DNA from: JBFLYH01 sp964630235
Lineage (GTDB): Bacteria > Oederibacteriota > JAAXVQ01 > JAUVAV01
DNA: 64,000 nucleotides
NCBI GenBank assembly: GCA_964630235.1
Contig: CAZVUO010000001.1
Coordinates: 310,001-374,000, forward strand
Reading direction: 5' to 3'
Numbering within the stretch: the stretch's first letter is position 1; every line of letters begins with the position of its first letter. Positions 26,201 to 33,552 of the stretch are shown in pieces. Both the position numbers and the translations under genes were made by a program. The notes under the pieces were generated by a model. It saw only the letters and a list, made by a program, of their open reading frames with translations. It did not search any database and was not told where the DNA came from.

Positions 26201-26811
26201 TTGGCTTCTGCCTGACGGTCGAGAAGAGGCTGGTTGAGCTGCTTGAGGAAGGCGGAGTTCGGCGCGAGGTCCGCCAGAGCCCGCGGCCTTGCGCCCAGGC
26301 CGGGCAGGGTCACGCCTGTCCGGTAGACCCAGCCGGCCCAGGCGCGCCCTTTGTGCGGCGCGCCCAGGCCGACCGCGCTCTCCACGGTCACGGCTTCGGT
26401 CCCCAGGCCGGCCTGCCGCGCCAGGAACTGCCGCACCACCAGTCCGCCGCTGCCTTTGCCCACCACGTGCAGGCGCGCGTCCGGCTGTTGGACTTGGGCG
26501 CTGATCAGGATTTTTTCGAGGCTTCGCGCCTGGTCGCTCAACCCGCTGGCGCGTGAAAAACCCGGCTGTTCGCTGGCCACCAGGATGTGTTCAGGCTCAA
26601 GGCCGCGCCGGACCAGACGTTGTTTGGCATGCGACAGGGTTTTGGTTGAATCCAGCACATCGGGCACCAGCACCACGATCTCCGGCACCAGGCGTTTGGG
26701 CTGAGAAGGCTGTGGATCGCCAGGACTCCCGGCTTGTACCCCGCCAGGAGGCGCGATCAATACGATGGAGAGCAACAGGGCTATGGGGCCAGATGGCCGG
26801 CGTCGAAGCAT
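20215..26811 (-). CDS. giant exported protein: two alpha/beta hydrolase domains joined by a very long helical region
   Basis: 2198 residues from the ATG at 26811, which is followed by a signal peptide (MLRRRPSG, hydrophobic core, cut near VQA-GS). Domain 1 (about 44-230) is a lipase-like fold: VLVPDVLDST, nucleophile Ser121 in VVGKGSGGLVVRQ, then GLGAPHKG and LAPNSAFLKQLN. Residues ~230-1780 are almost wholly Leu/Gln/Ala/Arg-rich helix. A spacer (about 1825-1852) encodes an in-frame dispersed repeat. Domain 2 (about 1990-2198) has VLFLNGMNTPNKEA, NNTHG, VIAHSQGS (Ser about 2095) and SDPIPHV, resembling hydrolases at the C termini of polymorphic or Rhs-type proteins. The last ~880 bases are AT-rich, unlike the rest. 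It could be a secreted lipase effector or a surface scaffold. Confidence 0.75.
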   Translation of the reverse strand: MLRRRPSGPIALLLSIVLIAPPGGVQAGSPGDPQPSQPKRLVPEIVVLVPDVLDSTKTLSHAKQRLVRRGLEPEHILVASEQPGFSRASGLSDQARSLEKILISAQVQQPDARLHVVGKGSGGLVVRQFLARQAGLGTEAVTVESAVGLGAPHKGRAWAGWVYRTGVTLPGLGARPRALADLAPNSAFLKQLNQPLLDRQAEAKRVQGVLAGLRQPSLRQDLRNKLASIERQQNDVKESVERALHFPQRAQLSPQDQDRRLEMTRLQARLNRLPAGQAPAHGRRLTAESRQLAAAAEKFTGPPRAWRQEAAQAAQAADHALEQARQTLAKRLSQPPGVDSARRAIPRADVQPEQWQAALQELQQNARARAGQADSRPAGWEQKLAALEPALPGAETRRMVRDLQRAGRKYQAADRLESAWQEARADRAAWLGAVERLTRSSAKQELAEGLAAYAAKSGLAAGLPQTNSRETARFADQAQAAFRAWQESEARLDQAQTLAKEQGLEQVIKPEYWKLRERLAPVAAGVNQAGAKDPGRAWTGLAALSLGPAGKEQELFAKVTQHRLDRELAAWKRELIKAGEEAGVQRVPELAETLKAARAGIAEREQQKAWLRLAQDCGQAAELLKQQAGDREFVTRAFSAGTLLDRGRSQEQEQTQDWVKQGGAGGTKRALALDQLGQERRRLEKRLLDLPRLDAGPAPQLLERIAGQAARLGTQGAAAPADLRKLARSQDARWQALDQLTAEWKQQVARAQGADRDLSLQVQGWSACQDAVAASRGLALLDECGAALARLKTWKNLADKAGGQQRHCQDISRQFTALLGPNQSLPAKPALEPLSPQAWQPILHACGQRQEQASQTLQRLSRELAKQPEWILPGAAGLAERLSRAVQDPGKTAGSPRAGSGRFSDEGIQGLLDEISGLKIQTQKTLSNAQELALEAVLPGQARKDRAAPGQDLNQALSHLRTSRWFSQLDSRANVLQDVLAAKALLWQEQDLLAQSLDAVQSQPGAANLAAVLSLMNKLTANRLKSLAPRPGALGVEAGVPAQLHTAQKQWQNWQAELFSRQQGLEWASGKLELGSLLSAKETGWKQQAQNLAGSMLQQLVEQAARQQVAVGLEEARRLSAEARDLLSAPGRQLRSELRRLDLLEQGPDPGVGLSLVTWAQDLVRQGVTQGLGQELASLERMQDRFVSRLDRGVLELSRAQGLMAINGLSRQFADLGAEVKRLWENVGPEAGAALDLQGLLDFSLDQETLQAWQQEVFGRLLAENPLQQDLSSLGQAVASLQTLIQQPGSELGDWLVRSGVSLGVERLQNLQAEAQELLRQALTAGAVGDLRARLNTLLLQLDQEAGRLSRYLDQTLAKLPAGLVPAGLRQTLQELRDLPGTLAGGVESLLQDLEGFVSNQVLQAGMDRLNSLLGQEAGQATLWNLGVKLQLSLTEVSGLGQTAVAQMENALSSLGTGNLTGLWESAAAALSDVGGNLLGLIQDLVASASPVDLGGLINITNLADSIWTGAGDLLGQFTGLFELQVNLDGGWWQDDSLWQQLTGIFNAENWKFDFYQTADGFLKNIQANIEDLVNSGLAWVEDRWNEYTGQAQEYWDILAGGPERWWQELSSGKWDESIGNLLTQYLPPEYQPAVSALQNVRLVFNADFELSADWVTNILDNLSAYLSEDLRAVYQQLRDYYDLAEEYVDAGTDIYNAIASSDVTGVLTNLSRLANFHFSIGGQIYEWGRGHASKKGSYSGQPEAPSEEDLWEAYLNTLPPGMREQTLRALENGALGGNGGEREIDVADYDPAVDGQPAGPSAYAAAQEADAVTAPPTSDHDISDRHPGESRGPGKDNQQTSLDTGLRRYDEQKQSVGESGPFPDKAVGASSGVSQGGEGEGADLSPGDLGPPRMSGVPTPPAKQSLWDKMKNVYQNMNPAGLSKNAALAAAPDGAKKASDKIKENASQGVDNVGDTIKAIKDADKLSTKAKIATGLAVSVYSHDIYDGKPEYNNNENRDPETGFDSRPEVPAVLFLNGMNTPNKEAKKDLEAIEQRCGYSVARISNNTHGLDKDFGAQGIGQETGAIDITPLRAAELMKKGIAQKGEVYVIAHSQGSAIFERALELLTPEERAKVHYQGFGPQKYIDSKEEGLAEARNVRHRSDPIPHVANTIRRPLPGVGVKDDNWVEFGEEGVDLKKHKFRDVYVDKIIVPPKKE
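21258..21338. repeat. family A repeat inside the giant hydrolase gene
   Basis: Complete pair: CGTCATACCGG...CCGGTATCCAG, a short spacer, then CTGGACCCCGGC...GCCGGGGTGACG. Read on the coding strand it stays open and gives a spacer containing HPGESRGPG and LDTGLRRYDEQ. It lies about 150 bases before the switch from GC-rich to AT-rich coding sequence. Confidence 0.85.
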
Positions 26812-26882
26812 GCGCCACCCCGGAGGAGATAAATTACATCCGTCAAGATCACCGCTTGCATTGTTTAATAAATCCAAAGGGC

Positions 26883-27004
26883 GGTCATGGCGGGGAGCGG
26901 AGCGACGTGGCAATCCCATTCACACGCGGAGTGCCCACTCCTGTGGGGGGAATGAAGCACCTGGATCGCTTCGTCGTCCCTTGTCAGGGACTCCTCGCGA
27001 TGAC
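26883..27004. repeat. degenerate family B repeat
   Basis: Begins GGTCATGGCGGGGAGCGGAG, contains GGCAATCCC and GGATCGCTTCGTCGTCCC, and ends CTCGCGATGACAC. The ends resemble those of the other family B copies with several changes. It lies just upstream of the giant hydrolase gene. Confidence 0.65.
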
Positions 27005-27091
27005 ACAACCGGAACGCGGCCTTTGTTAATTCTTTAGACCGGCCTGGCCGGATTTTCCATTCATTTTAAATTTCGGTCATATCATCAACTA

Positions 27092-27161
27092 TTCCCCTCC
27101 CCGGCGTGGGAGGGGACCCCCGCCCCCAACCCCTCCCACCAAACTGCCTGGGGAGGGGAGT
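27092..27161. repeat. G/C-run inverted repeat
   Basis: TCCCCTCCCC at the left pairs with GGGGAGGGGA at the right, with GGGAGGGGACCCC and CCCCTCCCACC between them. It fills the space before the next gene. It may serve as a weak terminator, but no T run follows on either strand. Confidence 0.5.
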
Positions 27162-27211
27162 AAAAGATCGCACCCTCTCGATGAAATGCCACGGAAGAGA
27201 ATATCCATCTG

Positions 27212-29890
27212 CTATGGCAGGCGGAACCAGTCCACTGGCACCCACTGGGCCTGCCTCTGGCCTGGCCGGCGGTAATAAAGCTGGAAGGTCATGGACAGGG
27301 TCTCGCCTTCGGCGATGTACTGGGCTTCGAGGCGGGTTGAAGCGCGGGCGGAAAGGATGATCGGCGTGACAGCCGGGGCCTGCACGTTCTCGAAGTTATT
27401 GAACACCTCACGTCCATCGAGCAGGAGGCGGCAGCGCGAATAGGGCTTGGTCTCGAAGTAGTATTCGCCGTCCTCCGGCACCTGGAGCTGGCAGCGGTAG
27501 GTGGCGGACAGAGGCAGGTTGACGCCGTCCGGCGCGTTGTAGAACCGTTCCTGGGCGAAGAGACGCTGGCTGGTGACCGCGGCCGGCCCGCTCCAGAGGT
27601 TAACGCCATTGCGGTATTCGGCCAACATGCCTGTCCGCGGCCGGAGCCCCATCACCCGCCCTGTCAACTGCGCATTCCGGCCGTTCTCGGCCACGAGCAA
27701 GGGCAGGGGGCCCCGCGCTGCGGCCGGCGCGCGGCCCGCGATTTCGAAATAATGGATACCTTGACCCAGCGGCAGGTCCTGTCTCCAGGCCGCGGCTTGG
27801 CCGTCCACGCGGAGCTGCCAGCCTGGCCAGCCCAGCTGCCAGGCGTATACCGCGCCCGGCTGGGTCACGACCGCGCCGGCCAGCCGCAGCGCTTGGCCCG
27901 GCTTCAGACCCGCGCTAAAGGCGGGGTCCCACACGGGCACGCGCTGTCCGGTTTCGGGTTCGATCAGCATTTGAAAATCCGACACGTCCTGCTTGGGGAT
28001 CAGCACTTCGATCACGTAGACCAGCGGATTGTTGGTGTCCGTGCCCAGCTTGTAATAGGCCCAGGTGTCGCAGAACGGCCGGCGGGGATATTTTTCCCGG
28101 TGAACCGTGATCTGCGCGTGCGGGAACTGGCGCCGCCAAAACGGCAGGGTGGGCTCCATGTACCCTTCCAGAAACACCAGTTGGTCCTGGTCCGGCGGCA
28201 GGATCAGCAGCTCCTCCTGGGTATGCACCACCTCGGGCCGGCGCAAGGCGCGCGCCAGCACGTCAATCTGCTCGTGCTGGAGCAGGGGCTGCAGGCGGAA
28301 GCGCGCCTGGGGATGCATGTCCAGGGACTTGGCGATCAAGGCGCCGCGCCAGCAATAGCCGGTCCGCGCCTCGGGCGAGTCGCCGAACACGAAGAAATAA
28401 TAGTGGAGGGAATAGGCGGCCACGCCCAGGGTCAGCAGCACGGCAGCCGCCGCGAGCAGGGTCTTGCCCCAGGCCGCGAAGCGGCCGAACGCCAGGCGCA
28501 GGCGCTCCAGCCCCAAAGCCAGGATGAGGTAAATGGCAGGCGTGGCCAGGCAGATGCGGCGCGCCGTGGGATGTTCCTCGCCGCCGCCGATGAGCGCGGG
28601 CGCCAAACCAGCGAAGAAGAACAGCAGGATGAACGAGGGCACGGGCCGCCAGGCGCGGGTCAGTACGTAGAAAAAGCTCAGGCCGAACAGCGCGCCGGTC
28701 GCCGGGTCGAGCAAAGGCCGGTACACAGTATACATGGTGTAATTGCCGTCGGTCCGTACATGAAAGACCTGCGCGTAAAGACTCACCAGCGCGCGGACTT
28801 GCTTGAAATAGGCGGCCAGGGTTTGGGTGCGGTTGGGATTCTTGCTGGCCACGTAGTGCCAGTAATTGTCCCAGTTCACGACCATATGATAGAAGATGGG
28901 GCTGGCCGAGATCAGGAACCCCACCCAGAACAGCGCGAACTCCCGTCCGCTGGGCAGGTGGGTGCGGTACGCGAGCCACATCCACGCGGCCCAGCCCAGG
29001 AAGATCAGGAATACGCCCCGGCCTGGCTCATAGCCGTAAAGGCTGAAGCCCGCGGCCAGGCCGGCCAGAAAGAACCAGTGCCAGCGCCGGCGCGCCAGGC
29101 CGACCAGCCACAGCCCCCAGCCCAGGACCACGGGCAGGAAGATGACAATGTAGGGATAGAACCTTCGGGAGAGCGTGAGGTGCAGGAGCGAGACCGTGTA
29201 CAGCACGCTGGTGACCGCCGCGGTGAAGGGCGAGCTCACGCGCCGGGCGGTGAAGTAGAACGCCAAGATGGAGAAGAGGCTGAACAGCTCCACGCCCACG
29301 CGGTAGCTGTGGATGTGGGCGCCGAACACGCGGGCCGCGGCCGCGCCCAGGTAACCGACCAGGGTGGGCGTGCCCATGTTGCCGTGCGTGAAATGCGGCA
29401 CGTAGATCTGGTTGGCCATGGCCGCCTCGATCACAGGCACGTGCTGGGCTTCTTCGGCAATAGAACCAAATGGAAAACCGTTGATCGGGACGAAGCGGGT
29501 CACCGCGGCCAGCGCCACCAGCCCGAGCAGGAACCACGGCTCCCATTTTTCCAGGGGCTTCGGCCCGGCCGGCACGCCGCCGTCCGACCACCAGCCCTGT
29601 CCCGCGGGTTTCGCCAGGAACAACAGCAAGGCAGAGAGCAGGAACAGCCACAGCGCTTCGCGGGGCGATAAGCGCACCAGGGCCTGGGCCCAGGCCGCGC
29701 AACCCAGGGCCGCGAGCGCGACCCAGGGCGCGACGGGTTTGCCCGCGTGCTTCAGCCACCACCCCAGGGCCAGGGCCGCGGCCAGCAGGCTCACGCCGCC
29801 GCCGAGCTGCGGATTGCCGGCCAGCAGGATGATCTGACCGATCAGGAAAAGGGCGCCCAGGCTCAGGGCGCCCCAGGTGAAGCGGGACAT
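27212..29890 (-). CDS. GT-C membrane glycosyltransferase with C-terminal PA14-like domain
   Basis: 892 residues from the ATG at 29890, which has AAAGGAAC seven bases upstream; a longer frame runs into repeat DNA. About 13 hydrophobic helices occupy residues 1-480. The first outer loop NGFPFGSIAEEAQHV holds the acidic pair expected of PMT-like enzymes, and SRRFYPYIVIFLPV follows. The C terminus (about 760-892) is PA14-like: MLAEYRNGVNLWSGPA, QLQVPEDGEYYFETKPYSRCRLLLDG (shown as EDGEYYFETK) and a final hydrophobic strand pair. Related in layout to 13043 and 36057. It probably transfers a sugar from a lipid carrier on the outer face of the membrane. Confidence 0.8.
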   Translation of the reverse strand: MSRFTWGALSLGALFLIGQIILLAGNPQLGGGVSLLAAALALGWWLKHAGKPVAPWVALAALGCAAWAQALVRLSPREALWLFLLSALLLFLAKPAGQGWWSDGGVPAGPKPLEKWEPWFLLGLVALAAVTRFVPINGFPFGSIAEEAQHVPVIEAAMANQIYVPHFTHGNMGTPTLVGYLGAAAARVFGAHIHSYRVGVELFSLFSILAFYFTARRVSSPFTAAVTSVLYTVSLLHLTLSRRFYPYIVIFLPVVLGWGLWLVGLARRRWHWFFLAGLAAGFSLYGYEPGRGVFLIFLGWAAWMWLAYRTHLPSGREFALFWVGFLISASPIFYHMVVNWDNYWHYVASKNPNRTQTLAAYFKQVRALVSLYAQVFHVRTDGNYTMYTVYRPLLDPATGALFGLSFFYVLTRAWRPVPSFILLFFFAGLAPALIGGGEEHPTARRICLATPAIYLILALGLERLRLAFGRFAAWGKTLLAAAAVLLTLGVAAYSLHYYFFVFGDSPEARTGYCWRGALIAKSLDMHPQARFRLQPLLQHEQIDVLARALRRPEVVHTQEELLILPPDQDQLVFLEGYMEPTLPFWRRQFPHAQITVHREKYPRRPFCDTWAYYKLGTDTNNPLVYVIEVLIPKQDVSDFQMLIEPETGQRVPVWDPAFSAGLKPGQALRLAGAVVTQPGAVYAWQLGWPGWQLRVDGQAAAWRQDLPLGQGIHYFEIAGRAPAAARGPLPLLVAENGRNAQLTGRVMGLRPRTGMLAEYRNGVNLWSGPAAVTSQRLFAQERFYNAPDGVNLPLSATYRCQLQVPEDGEYYFETKPYSRCRLLLDGREVFNNFENVQAPAVTPIILSARASTRLEAQYIAEGETLSMTFQLYYRRPGQRQAQWVPVDWFRLP

Positions 29891-29954
29891 GGAGCAAGTT
29901 CCTTTCGATGGGTTTCCCACGGTAGGGGCGTTCAATGAAACGCCCCTTCTTCGT

Positions 29955-30184
29955 GTCATTGCGAGCGATTCCAGGAAAGAGAGCGAAGCAATCCGTCTTA
30001 CAACCAACCAAGATTGCCACGGCTCCCTCGATCCCGAAACGCCGAAAATCCCAAGCGAGGTGGAAAACAAGGCGTCAAGGCGTTTCGGGATGTCGCCTGC
30101 CGAACGACCGGCGGCGCGTGCGTGTTCGTGTAGCCCCGGGCTTCGCCCGGGGGGCTCCACATGCTCGGGGAGCCTCGCAATGAC
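29955..30184. repeat. long family B repeat, 230 bases
   Basis: Starts GTCATTGCGAG and ends CCTCGCAATGAC like the ~85-base copies, but the middle is expanded with GAAGCAATC...AGATTGCCACGG, a CGAAACGCC...GGCGTTTCGG pair and the hairpin GCCCCGGGCTTCGCCCGGGG. It looks like a composite with another repeat inserted. Confidence 0.75.
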
Positions 30185-30202
30185 GGCATAGGTTGTTTTA
30201 TG

Positions 30203-30279
30203 AGTAATCTCCCCTTCCCCTCTTTAGAAAAGAGGGGTTTACTTCCCCCTTTTCTAAAGGGGGACCCAAGGGGATTACT
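30203..30279. repeat. dispersed repeat, family C copy 2
   Basis: Begins AGTAATCTCCCCTTCCCC and ends CCAAGGGGATTACT. It shares TCTTTAGAAAAGAGGGG and CCCCTTTTCTAAAGGG with the copy at 11043. It ends nine bases before the stop of the next gene and might terminate transcription there. Confidence 0.75.
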
Positions 30280-30287
30280 GATCCTGC

Positions 30288-31091
30288 CTACCCTTGCCTT
30301 TTCTTCAGCACGAACAATCCACAGCCGAACCAGCAGCCGAAATTGGCACGCTCGGCCCCCGCGTCCCGGCTTGCCGGCTCCACCAGATCGCCCTGGTCGT
30401 TCACGTACGCCATGGCCTCGATCTGGTATTTTTCCTCGATCAAGGGCAGCAGGTAATTTAAATCAAACACACGGTGCGCGTCGAACTCGATGCGGCCCGG
30501 CCCGATGGGCACGGAGAAATACAGCCGCCCGCCCGGCGCAAGCGCGGCGTGCAGGTTCTCCCAGCCGACCAGATACGCCTCCGGGTCCACCGCGTCGCCG
30601 TAGCGGCCCAGGCCCAGGTGCTCCAGCACGCTCAAGCAGGAAATCGAATCGCAATATCCGGGCAAAGGCCAGGGCCGCTGGCAGAGGTCCTGCCGCCGGA
30701 AGCGCAGGTTGCGCGGCAGGGGCCCGGCCTGGGGCCGCAGGTCCCACACTTCGAGCTCCCGGAACGCAGCCGCGTGCGCCACGAAACCGTCCACCCGAGA
30801 GCCCGCGTCCACGTGCTTCGCGGGGTTGTGGGCGAACAGGCGCTGGGCCGCCCACAGGTCCTGGTGGAAATAATGGCCGCGCGCTTCCCCGCTGGCCGCG
30901 AAGCGGTCCGCGGGGCACGGCCTGAGGCTTCCCCACCAAAATGGCGAGGGCGCGCGCTTCCACAGGCGCTTGAAGCGCGAGTGGTTGCGCACAAACGCCG
31001 GAAGCCCGCGCAGGGCGTGCAGCCAGCGCCAGCCGTCCCAGCCGAACTGATAGGCCCAGTGGTACAGGCCGCGCAACACGCTGCGCTTCAT
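30288..31091 (-). CDS. DUF268-type methyltransferase-like protein
   Basis: 267 residues from the ATG at 31091, which overlaps the previous stop as ATGA and has AAGGAAG upstream. Blocks HVDAGSRVDGFVAH (about 94-107), VWDLRPQ, CLSVLEHLGLGRYGDAVDP and RLYFSVPIGPGRIEFDAHRVF match the DUF268 family, a divergent class I methyltransferase fold. The usual glycine-rich motif I is replaced by DAGSRVDG. It is the last gene of the cluster section below 32.7 kb, directly after another methyltransferase. A role in glycan decoration is inferred. Confidence 0.75.
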   Translation of the reverse strand: MKRSVLRGLYHWAYQFGWDGWRWLHALRGLPAFVRNHSRFKRLWKRAPSPFWWGSLRPCPADRFAASGEARGHYFHQDLWAAQRLFAHNPAKHVDAGSRVDGFVAHAAAFRELEVWDLRPQAGPLPRNLRFRRQDLCQRPWPLPGYCDSISCLSVLEHLGLGRYGDAVDPEAYLVGWENLHAALAPGGRLYFSVPIGPGRIEFDAHRVFDLNYLLPLIEEKYQIEAMAYVNDQGDLVEPASRDAGAERANFGCWFGCGLFVLKKRQG

Positions 31092-31726
31092 GCCGCACTT
31101 CCTTTGTTTATTATCACGGCAATTTGGTATGTCACCCACGGCGCCAGGAGCGGGCAGTTCTCCACGCGGTCCTCGAACCAGTTGAGCCAAGCGCGCAGCC
31201 AGCCCGCGTCCCAGGGCAGGCAGCGGCTCTCGGCCCGGGCGATCCCGCACGGACCTGGCACGGTGGCGAGCAGCCGCCGGAATGTGCGCCGGGAAAAATG
31301 CTGGTGCCCGCCGAGCAGGGTGAGGTGCAGGTAGAATACCGGATTCCAGCGGTTGGCCTCGATCACGATGACCGGCCCCCTGGCCACGCGCCGCGCCTCG
31401 GCCAGGGCCGCTTCCGGCCGCTGCATGTGGTGCAGGGCGTCCTTGAGCCAGACCGCGTCGAAACTGTGGTCCGGATACGGCAGGGCCTCGGCGGAGGCGC
31501 ACGCGAAGGAGATGCCGCGGCCTGCCAGGCCGTTCCACTCGGCCGGATGCCGCTCCACGTCCAGGGCCGTGACCGCGAACCCGCGGTCGCGCAAATACTC
31601 AGCGTCGCGACCGATGCCGCAGCCCACGTCCAGCACCGACGCGCCGGGCCGCAGGGCGCCGGGCGACAGCAGACTTTCCGCGCGGCGGAAAAGCCGGTCC
31701 AGATACAGCCGTTCCATGGGACGCAT
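31088..31726 (-). CDS. SAM-dependent methyltransferase
   Basis: 212 residues. Motif I is VLDVGCGIGRDAEYL (about 31-45), the post-I acid is in VTALDVERHP, and motif IV is the FDAVWLKDALHHM segment. It belongs to the Methyltransf_11 group. The gene follows the GtrB-like glycosyltransferase by six bases and overlaps the DUF268 gene by four, so the three are co-translated. Probably methylates a sugar or lipid in the glycan pathway; substrate unknown. Confidence 0.8.
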   Translation of the reverse strand: MRPMERLYLDRLFRRAESLLSPGALRPGASVLDVGCGIGRDAEYLRDRGFAVTALDVERHPAEWNGLAGRGISFACASAEALPYPDHSFDAVWLKDALHHMQRPEAALAEARRVARGPVIVIEANRWNPVFYLHLTLLGGHQHFSRRTFRRLLATVPGPCGIARAESRCLPWDAGWLRAWLNWFEDRVENCPLLAPWVTYQIAVIINKGSAA

Positions 31727-31732
31727 GGCCGG

Positions 31733-32683
31733 CTACAGTTCCTCGTCCACGATGTACTTCGGCCGCTTCTTGACCTCCACGTACACTTTGCCCACGTATT
31801 CGCCCAGAATGCCCAGGCACACGAGCTGGACGCCGAACAGGAAGAACATCATTTCCCACAGCACGGCCAGGGGATCCGGCCCGGCGCACCACAGGGCCTG
31901 CACGCCGGCCGCGAGCAGCGCCGCGCCGCTTGCGGCGGTCACGACCAGCCCGAGCGCGCCCACCAGGCGGATGGGCGTAAAGCTGAAGGAGGTGATGCCG
32001 GTCAGGGCAAAGGACAGCATTTTGCGCAGGGAGTACTTGGTGGCGCCGGCCTGCCGGGGCCGCACGTCATGGTAGACCACCGCGGTCTTGAAGCCCAGGG
32101 TGGTGAAGATGCCGCGCAGGAACAGCATGGTCTCGCCGTGCTCGGCGAGCACGTCCAGCGCCTTGCGGCTCACCAGCCGGTAATCCGCGTGCCCCGCGAG
32201 CACGCGCACACCCAGCAGGTGCATGACCCCGTAGAAGAACCGCGCGGACCAGCGCTTGAACCAGCGGTCGCTCTTGCGGTCGCGGCGCACGCCGTACACG
32301 ATCTGGCTGCCCTCGGCGAACCGCTGGATGAACTCCGGGATGGCCCGCTCGTCCTGCTGCAGGTCCGCGTCCAGGGAGATCACGCAGTCCGCCGTGCGGC
32401 GCGCGGCCATGAGGCCCGCGAGCAAGGCCTGCTGGTGGCCGAAGTTCTTCGACAGCCTCACGCCTTGCAGGGTCCGGTAGCGGCCTTTCAGCTTGCGGAT
32501 CACGTCCCAGGTGGCGTCCGTGCTGCCGTCGTCCACGAACAGCAGGTGGCTTTGGGCCGAGATGCGGCCGGCCCGCTTGAGCTGGTCGAGCACGGCCGTG
32601 AGGCGTTTGGCGGTCTCAGGCAGAACTTCCTGCTCGTTGAAGCAGGGCGAGACCACGACCAGGAGTGGTTTATTTTTCGGCAT
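31733..32683 (-). CDS. GtrB/ArnC-like polyprenyl-phosphate glycosyltransferase
   Basis: 316 residues. VVVSPCFNEQEVLPET (about 7-22), LLFVDDGSTDATWDVI (with VDDGS), and the metal-binding SLDADLQQDE make a GT2 domain. Two C-terminal hydrophobic helices (about 225-295), separated by a short loop, are the standard GtrB / ArnC layout, which loads a sugar onto undecaprenyl phosphate for later use by GT-C enzymes such as those at 27212 and 36057. The second ATG (32683) is preferred to 32692 because the AAAGGGG ribosome site is spaced correctly for it. Confidence 0.88.
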   Translation of the reverse strand: MPKNKPLLVVVSPCFNEQEVLPETAKRLTAVLDQLKRAGRISAQSHLLFVDDGSTDATWDVIRKLKGRYRTLQGVRLSKNFGHQQALLAGLMAARRTADCVISLDADLQQDERAIPEFIQRFAEGSQIVYGVRRDRKSDRWFKRWSARFFYGVMHLLGVRVLAGHADYRLVSRKALDVLAEHGETMLFLRGIFTTLGFKTAVVYHDVRPRQAGATKYSLRKMLSFALTGITSFSFTPIRLVGALGLVVTAASGAALLAAGVQALWCAGPDPLAVLWEMMFFLFGVQLVCLGILGEYVGKVYVEVKKRPKYIVDEEL

Positions 32684-32721
32684 CGGTTGCATCCCCTTTC
32701 GCCTTTCGCCTCTCGTTCGGC

Positions 32722-33552
32722 CTATGCTTTCGTCCTCACCACGTACTGCCGCAGCATGGAAAATATCCGGCTTTTCCAGCGCGGCGGGACGCAGTACACC
32801 GAGAGATACTGCAGCAGCCAGTAGATTCTATCAAATCCGGTCATGGCATAGCCATATTCTTTCGCGGCCCTGCGGCGCACGGCCAGGGTCTGCAGTTCCA
32901 TGGCGCGGGTCACGCCCAGGGTCAGCGAGCGCGGCACGACCCGGTAGCGGAGCAGTATGTCCGGCAGGTTGCCGAACTCGGCGATCCGGCCAAGCCGGAA
33001 GTACAGTTCGTAGTCCTCGGCGAAATCGTACTCCGGCAGATAACCGCCCACCTGGCGCGCGAGCGCGGTCCGCAGCATGATCAGCGGGTGGGAAAAAGGG
33101 CTGTAGCGGAAGAGATGGCGCCGGATGGCCGTGTCGGTCAGGTGGTAATGCCGTTCGCCGGTCACGCGGCCGGCCGCGTCCGTAATGAGCATGCTGCCGC
33201 CCACGATCCCCACGCGGGGATGCGCGTCCAGGTAGGCGACCTGTTTGGCCAGGCGGTCAGGCAGGGACACGTCGTCCGCGTCCATGCGGGCCAGGTACTC
33301 GCCCCGCGCCTGGGCCAGGCCCGCGTTCAGGCTCCGGCTGATCATGAGGTTTCGCGGGTTGCGGAGCACGCGCACGCGCGGGTCTTTGCGGGCGTAGGCC
33401 TCCAAAATTTCGGGGCCGCCATCGGTGCTGGCGTCGTCCACCGCGATGAGCTCGAGGTCCCGGAAGGTCTGGCCCAGCACGCTCTCCACGGCCTCGGCCA
33501 GGTACGCTTCGGCGTTGTACACGGGCATGACCACGGACACGCGCGGGCTCAT
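32722..33552 (-). CDS. family 2 glycosyltransferase
   Basis: 276 residues. N-terminal VSVVMPVYNAEAYLAEAVESV (cut here as MPVYNAE), LIAVDDASTDGG, and YLARMDADDVSLPDR give the usual GT2 nucleotide-sugar and metal sites. The rest has EDYELYFRLGRIAEF and LLRYRVVPRSLT, common in O-antigen and capsule GT2 enzymes. No membrane helix. The ATG at 33552 overlaps the GT4 stop as ATGA; a longer frame from 33744 would lie within GT4. Likely adds one sugar to a growing lipid-linked glycan in the cytoplasm. Confidence 0.85.
   Translation of the reverse strand: MSPRVSVVMPVYNAEAYLAEAVESVLGQTFRDLELIAVDDASTDGGPEILEAYARKDPRVRVLRNPRNLMISRSLNAGLAQARGEYLARMDADDVSLPDRLAKQVAYLDAHPRVGIVGGSMLITDAAGRVTGERHYHLTDTAIRRHLFRYSPFSHPLIMLRTALARQVGGYLPEYDFAEDYELYFRLGRIAEFGNLPDILLRYRVVPRSLTLGVTRAMELQTLAVRRRAAKEYGYAMTGFDRIYWLLQYLSVYCVPPRWKSRIFSMLRQYVVRTKA

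Noticed and set aside
24370..26556. A plus-strand 728-codon open frame opposite the helical part of the giant hydrolase
   Set aside because: Pro/Arg/Gly-rich sequence mirrored from the Leu/Gln/Ala-rich coding strand; no start signal and no recognisable motif.
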